A stretch of DNA of 64,000 nucleotides from contig NZ_VFOZ01000001.1 of the NCBI RefSeq assembly GCF_006716425.1, positions 2,232,001 through 2,296,000 on the forward strand. Direction: 5' to 3'. The notes under the pieces are model-generated. The model was given only the letters and a program-made list of their open reading frames with translations, had not been told where the DNA came from and did no database searches. Below, piece after piece: positions 59,827-64,000 of the stretch (position 1 is the stretch's first letter; the number at the start of each line of letters is the position of its first letter). The position numbers were made by a program, and so were the translations under genes. This DNA comes from Actinoallomurus bryophytorum. GTDB taxonomy: Bacteria > Actinomycetota > Actinomycetes > Streptosporangiales > Streptosporangiaceae.

Positions 59827-60939
59827 TTATCCGGGGCGGTGTGGGCCACGCTGGTCGCGCTTGAGCGAGACGAGGCCCTCGGGGTTCAGTCCGGACCGTG
59901 TGATCAGGCACGGGTCGAAGGAATACAGGTCTACGGGCATCGTCGCGGCGATCCCCGGGCTCACCACCTGGGCGGTGACCGGTATCGGCAGGCCCGGGCC
60001 CATAGGCGGCAGCCATGGGCCCGCCGGCGGGTTCACGCCGTACTGGAACATCGTCTTGTCGATGAACTGTGCGCTCCCGGCGCCGGCCGGTCCGCCCTTG
60101 GTCACGCCGCGTGACGCGGTCGGACTCCCCCAGGATCGTGCCGAACGAAAAGCCGGAGGCGCCGTTGGAGGCTGCATTGGCCGTACAGAACGCTCCGCAC
60201 GAGGAGGGTCCAGAGGCCCGGTACGCGGCGCAGGCACGATGCCGGACAATCCCAACCCGCTGTCACCAACGACACTCCCGAGGACCGGCCCGGTCACCGG
60301 AGCGAGCTGCCGTGTCAGGGGGGCCAGGGGCCGGGTGAGCGGCACGGTAAGTGGGCTCAGGGCGTGAGTCAGCGGCACCAGAGGCACTGCGGCGCGAGCC
60401 AGCAGGCGAGAAACAGGCTCGAGGCTGTGTGCGGCCGGGCTGACAGCCGGGCCCATCACCTCCGTGAGGGGGAGACGGTTCGCTGCGGTTGGCGCTGCGG
60501 CCCGCGACGTCCTTTGGCGCACCGTACGGGCCTGCGCATTGTGCAGCCGAGCACGGTGCGGTGCCGTCTGATGCGGGAGCCGGGGCGTTCCCGCCTGCCT
60601 CGAACGTCGCGTGGTCGAATGGTGCGTCACTGGGCGCGTCACGCCATGCGCTATCGACCCGACCCGGCTCACCACCGCGGCCGGAGACGTGATGAGCGAA
60701 GATACGACCGCCGAGTCCATGCCGGCGCCTGCAGTGTGTTTCGGATCAGGAGATGCCGAGGCGGCCTGCGCCGCCAGCCCGCCCAGCAGAAGGAATCCCC
60801 CAGCGAGCACGATCAGCAAAATCAGGCGGCGGCTCAGACGAGCCGCGTCGGCCACGACCAGACGAGTAACCCGGCGCAGGAGACGAGACGGCGCCACGGC
60901 CGGCGTCGAACCGGCTTGGATCACCGCCACTGAAACCAC
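59827..60939 (-). CDS. proline-rich secreted/membrane protein, unknown
   Basis: A 370-aa protein with an N-terminal helix (~38-58, ILLIVLAGGFLLLGGLA) after a basic region, then Pro/Ala/Thr-rich low-complexity sequence (LTRPLAPLTRQLAPVTGPV) and a conserved-looking C-terminus (DKTMFQYGVNPPAGPWLPP; DPCLITRSGLN). GC is high but codon usage fits. It lies upstream of the collagen-like gene on the same strand; both may be surface proteins. Confidence 0.55.
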   Translation of the reverse strand: MVSVAVIQAGSTPAVAPSRLLRRVTRLVVADAARLSRRLILLIVLAGGFLLLGGLAAQAASASPDPKHTAGAGMDSAVVSSLITSPAAVVSRVGSIAHGVTRPVTHHSTTRRSRQAGTPRLPHQTAPHRARLHNAQARTVRQRTSRAAAPTAANRLPLTEVMGPAVSPAAHSLEPVSRLLARAAVPLVPLTHALSPLTVPLTRPLAPLTRQLAPVTGPVLGSVVGDSGLGLSGIVPAPRTGPLDPPRAERSVRPMQPPTAPPAFRSARSWGSPTASRGVTKGGPAGAGSAQFIDKTMFQYGVNPPAGPWLPPMGPGLPIPVTAQVVSPGIAATMPVDLYSFDPCLITRSGLNPEGLVSLKRDQRGPHRPG

Positions 60940-61662
60940 CAGAGATTCGCCTCCACATCACGGACACACTCGTACGGGGCATTCGGCCCAGCCCTACGCC
61001 CGGATTGGTCAGAATTTGTCCGGCCTGGCGGCAGCCTGTGGGGCCTGGTGGAGTTGCGGAGTCCCGATCCGGGGGGTGACCTGCTGGGATCTCGGCGAGA
61101 TCATGCAGGAAATTCGGGCGGAGGCAGCACGATGTCGTGGCTGCTTCACGGCCTTATCCCGAAAACACTGGGTGGATGCCTGATCCAGCCGGTGCCCTGG
61201 CGCAACGGTCGACCCGGGCGAATCGGCAGACCGTAGCGGCTCAGCCTGGGCTACGGGCGATTGCGCGTAGCTGTTGTCCTTGAGCGATCACGTCGTGGAT
61301 GGCGGTGCGCGGTTCGCGAGTCCGCTCCGCATCGTTCCCCGCCGGTGTTCCGGTCCGGTACCAAGCCCTGCTTCGATCGGTGCACTCGCCGGGCACGATC
61401 GTCCGGCATCACCGTCGCCGGGTTTTCGGCGCCGACAGGTGTGGGGCACCCGCGGACGGGCCCATGGCCTCGGACCCATACGGCAAATTTGGAGCCACCC
61501 GACCGGTACCCACGGCGCCCCAACAGGCCCGAGCATGGAGCTGGCGGAGCGCGCAGATCACTCAAGGCTTGGTCAGAGACCGTGGCGGCAGGTTCTCCAG
61601 AGGTTGATCGCGGTCATCAGTTCACGTGATAACCCCCGCTGAGGCTCGTACTTTCGGCCTGC
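60940..61662. other. interval with one doubtful small ORF
   Basis: About 720 bases. A 34-codon ORF at 61132-61236 (MSWLLHGLIPKTLGGCLI...) has GGAGG 8 nt upstream and could be a small peptide; otherwise nothing recognised. Longer frames are GC-rich artefacts. Confidence 0.35.
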
Positions 61663-61764
61663 GTGACATTGCGGTTGGCTGAGGACACGGGCACCGGCGG
61701 TGACCAGCCCAAACGCAACATCGAACAGGCCGAGGCGAAGATCAAGGGCGCCTTCGAACACTGA
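61663..61764 (+). pseudogene. CsbD-like stress protein fragment
   Basis: 33 codons from a GTG: LAEDTGTGGDQPKRNIEQAE ending in KIKGAFEH, matching the C-terminal half of CsbD proteins (usually ~60 aa). The N-terminal half is missing. Lies 63 nt upstream of a DUF6131 gene; the two families are often neighbours. Confidence 0.5.
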
Positions 61765-61827
61765 CAGCTCACACGCCCCCGAGTCCTGCTTCACTGACCG
61801 TTCGCCTTTGAAAGCGAGGAACACACC

Positions 61828-61983
61828 ATGATCGTTCTCGGAATCATCCTCCTGATCATCGGATTCATAGCCCACATCGCCGTCTTGTGGACCATCGGGA
61901 TCATTGTTCTCATTATCGGACTGGTGCTCATACTGATGGGTAGGCTCGGGCACGCCGTCGGAGGCCGACGCCACTACTTTTAA
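61828..61983 (+). CDS. DUF6131 small membrane protein
   Basis: A 51-aa protein with GAGGA 8-13 nt upstream of its ATG. Two membrane helices (IVLGIILLIIGFIAHIAVL and TIGIIVLIIGLVLILMG) followed by HAVGGRRHYF, the full DUF6131 pattern. Function unknown; common in actinobacteria, often near stress genes. Confidence 0.85.
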   Translation: MIVLGIILLIIGFIAHIAVLWTIGIIVLIIGLVLILMGRLGHAVGGRRHYF

Positions 61984-62809
61984 CCCTCGATCACCCGGTC
62001 ACCCCGGGCGGAGCCCAGCAACACCGATACCGGCGTAGAAGGTTGACGACATTCTTCGCCACGCTCGCTCCAGCTGAGCCAAGACCGCCAACCCCTCCGG
62101 GAAAGCTGCTGGATCAGGTACGCCGACCTGGCGCCGCACGACCCGCTTGCAGTGGTGCCCTTGCCTACGCGCTGATCGTGATCGTGGCTCGGCGTCTCAG
62201 GGTCGCGGCAATAGTCCAGTGGCTCCACCTTCGCCTTCAGCTCGGTCCCGGGCTATACCGCGACTGGACGAGAGCTGCAGGGACATGAGGATGGAACACC
62301 TACCGTTACAGGCGTCGACGACCAGCGCTGGTCCCCCGCTGAAGGTGGAACCATCACCTCAGGGGTGACCGTGCACGATGACGCCGGTCTGTTGCTCCAT
62401 CGGCAGCTTGGGCTGGACAGAGCCCAAGCTGCGGAAGTGCAGCAGGAGCGCGCACGCCGGTACTGCGAGGCAGTACGCCTGGGCGCGAGATCCTTCTCGC
62501 CGGCGTTGCGATCAGGGTGAACGACAGGACTTCGACGCGATCACGGCGAGCGCAGGGCCTCCTTGATCGAGCCAAGAGGCCTGGATGCGGGCCACCGTCC
62601 AGAGCGCGACCAGCGATCGTCCGGGCCAGGACGAACCACGACGATCTCACCTTTGAGCCGCCGACCGGGCAGCGGTCGGCCCCAGGATCGATTCGGTTCG
62701 GGTGCGGAGCGGGTAAAGCGCCAGAGCGCGCACGCCGCGAGGCCGTCGAGCCGTCTCGCATGTACGTGAAAGCTACGGGGCGGTCGCCTGCAGCAGGTCG
62801 AGGGGCGGT
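61984..62809. other. long interval, no gene recognised
   Basis: About 825 bases after the DUF6131 gene and downstream of the leftward sigma-factor gene. Open frames on both strands lack SDs and domain-like features. Likely decayed DNA. Confidence 0.35.
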
Positions 62810-63583
62810 TCAGGTGTCTTTGAGAAGTTCGGCGCGGAGGCCGGTCAGGGCGCGGTTAATGAGCCGGGAGATGTGCATCTGAGACAGGTGCATCTCCTCG
62901 GCGATTTCGGTCTGGGTCTTGTTGCCGTAGAAGCGGTGCAGCAGGATCATGCGTTCCCGCTCGGGGAGTCCGTCGAGTAGTGGGCGCAGGGTGACGTGGT
63001 CGACGATGTCCTCGATCGCCGTGTCGTCCCCTCCGATGAGGTCGCCGTAGGTCGCGGCGTCCTCATCGGCGCCGACCGGCGTGTCAAGTGAGACCGGGCG
63101 GTAGGCGTCGAACGTGCCGACCACTTCGATGGCCTCTTCCTCGCCGATCTCAAGGATTTCCGCGATCTCCGGGATGGTCGGCGCGCGATTGTGCTCGCGG
63201 AAGAAGTCTTGCCGGGCATCCCGCATCGCCAACCGGAGCTCTTGGAGGCGGCGGGGCATGCGCAAAAGCCACGTGTGGTCTCGGAAATGTCGTTTCACCT
63301 CACCGGTCATCGTCGGAGCCGCATAAGCCAGGAAACGCTCCCCGCGGGCCGTGTCAAAGCGGTTGATCGCCTTGACGAGACCTAGCATTGCGGCCTGCCG
63401 CACATCCTCGAACGGTTCGTCATATTGTGCGTAGCGCCGCGCAATGCCGTAGGCGACCGGTATATGCATTCGTACCAGCTCCGAGCGGATCTCCTCTCGG
63501 CGCGAGTCCGCGTGTGTCAACGATTCGAGTTCGTTCAGCAACGCCTCAGCGTGGCCGTCGTCGTAGTCGATTCTGGCAGGCAT
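62810..63583 (-). CDS. SigB/SigF/SigG-family sigma factor
   Basis: A 257-aa group 3 sigma factor; ATG at 63583 with GGAGG upstream. Region 2: HIPVAYGIARRYAQYDEPFE, QAAMLGLVKAINRFD, FLAYAAPTMTGEVKRHFRD; region 3: RAPTIPEIAEILEIGEEEA; region 4: LPERERMILLHRFYGNKTQ and SQMHISRLINRALTGLR. General stress/development-type sigma; no anti-sigma gene adjacent. Confidence 0.93.
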   Translation of the reverse strand: MPARIDYDDGHAEALLNELESLTHADSRREEIRSELVRMHIPVAYGIARRYAQYDEPFEDVRQAAMLGLVKAINRFDTARGERFLAYAAPTMTGEVKRHFRDHTWLLRMPRRLQELRLAMRDARQDFFREHNRAPTIPEIAEILEIGEEEAIEVVGTFDAYRPVSLDTPVGADEDAATYGDLIGGDDTAIEDIVDHVTLRPLLDGLPERERMILLHRFYGNKTQTEIAEEMHLSQMHISRLINRALTGLRAELLKDT

Positions 63584-64000
63584 GCCGACCTCCATGATGG
63601 GGCTTGACGAAGCGGCATTAGAAACATCGGTCCAGGCGCATTAACCGTTCTCTGCCAATTACCGTAACGGCGCCACGGCTGACTCTCCCGTCAAGTCGAG
63701 GTCTGTAATCTCACAGGCGCTCATTGGTGGGGAGGGAATGTTCCGGCCCTACCGGCCACACGATGGATGGCCTGGTGCATGGCGCGTCCGATCTGGGAAG
63801 CGAGGACGGCGCTCGTACTGCCGGACGATCGGCTGGCCAGCATCTCATCAGCAACTCTGCGGCGTTGAGGGCGAGGGCGAGATGAGCGCGACGTGCATAC
63901 GATCAGGTAAGCGCGGTAGCGCCCACGCGGAAACCTCGAAGTTGAGCACAAACCATCACACGAGCTGATGACCAAGTGATCATCATGTGCTGATGCGTGC
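63584..64000. other. region upstream of the sigma-factor gene
   Basis: About 420 bases to the window edge; should contain the sigma gene promoter. An 84-codon minus-strand frame at 63721-63975 is Arg/Ser-rich and unconvincing. Confidence 0.3.

Noticed and set aside
61573-61974. 133-codon minus-strand frame
   Set aside because: Antisense to the DUF6131 gene, which has SD, right length and family pattern.
1-64000. tRNA, rRNA or attachment-site search
   Set aside because: No tRNA-like cloverleaf with CCA-adjacent T-arm signal and no matching direct repeats that would mark att sites were seen by eye; absence is not proven without a computed scan.

Overview
This is a 64-kb stretch of a GC-rich actinomycete genome. 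GTG and TTG starts, long runs of ATGA-coupled genes, paired XRE/DUF574/P450 genes, GAF-ANTAR proteins and ECF SigK/RskA pairs all fit a Streptosporangiales/Thermomonosporaceae- or Streptomyces-like organism; the genus cannot be fixed from the sequence alone. No tRNA or rRNA gene was seen. A full-length dnaE argues for chromosome rather than plasmid, but most of the window is accessory and several stretches are visibly decaying.

Layout. 1-4.8 kb: the 3' part of a Tad/Flp-pilus-like gene set (three TadE/TadG-like proteins), a LysM-BTAD fusion protein and a DUF6166-like protein. 5.3-9.8 kb: two small membrane proteins and a NACHT NTPase with a long glycine-zipper membrane tail. 10.4-19.5 kb: an XRE regulator, a broken DUF574 methyltransferase, a CYP157-like/CYP154-like P450 pair, two secreted S53 peptidases that share a 26-nt upstream element, a small membrane protein and, last before a strong hairpin, a 13-residue aromatic peptide ORF with a perfect Shine-Dalgarno. 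19.6-22.8 kb: regulators, including a STAND ATPase and TPR protein that look like a split AfsR-type regulator, and a second XRE protein. 23.0-26.1 kb: a compact operon of methyltransferase, HExxH peptide hydroxylase-like protein, 2OG-Fe(II) oxygenase, a ligand-less oxygenase paralogue and a 66-aa candidate precursor peptide, ending in two hairpins. I read 10-26 kb as two adjacent candidate ribosomal-peptide systems; this is the most interesting part of the window.

26.1-30 kb: DUF6300 protein and DNA polymerase III alpha. 30-34.8 kb: a CRISPR-repeat remnant without cas genes, then a complete three-gene ABC-3C conflict system (nuclease-like effector, middle component, Rad50-like ATPase). 34.8-37.2 kb: decayed DNA with a frameshifted gene, a transposase remnant and two small genes. 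37.7-39.8 kb: lipoprotein, class F sortase and a secreted anchored protein. 40.3-43.1 kb: two GAF-ANTAR regulators and a LysR regulator. 43.2-50 kb: membrane glycosyltransferase-like protein, membrane protein, cytochrome b/molybdopterin oxidoreductase, DUF2064 protein, a methyltransferase and a GT2 enzyme that have both lost their middles, and an intact RskA-SigK pair.

50.4-55.4 kb: a DUF4331-TPR-nickel/cobalt transporter-lipoprotein operon preceded by a perfect match to the Nur (nickel-responsive Fur family) box. 55.4-58 kb: a second SigK locus in ruins (DUF1295, cyclopropane-fatty-acid synthase, RskA and SigK relics and a truncated molybdopterin oxidoreductase). 58.4-64 kb: a collagen-like repeat protein, a proline-rich secreted protein, a CsbD fragment, a DUF6131 protein and a SigB/SigF-family sigma factor.
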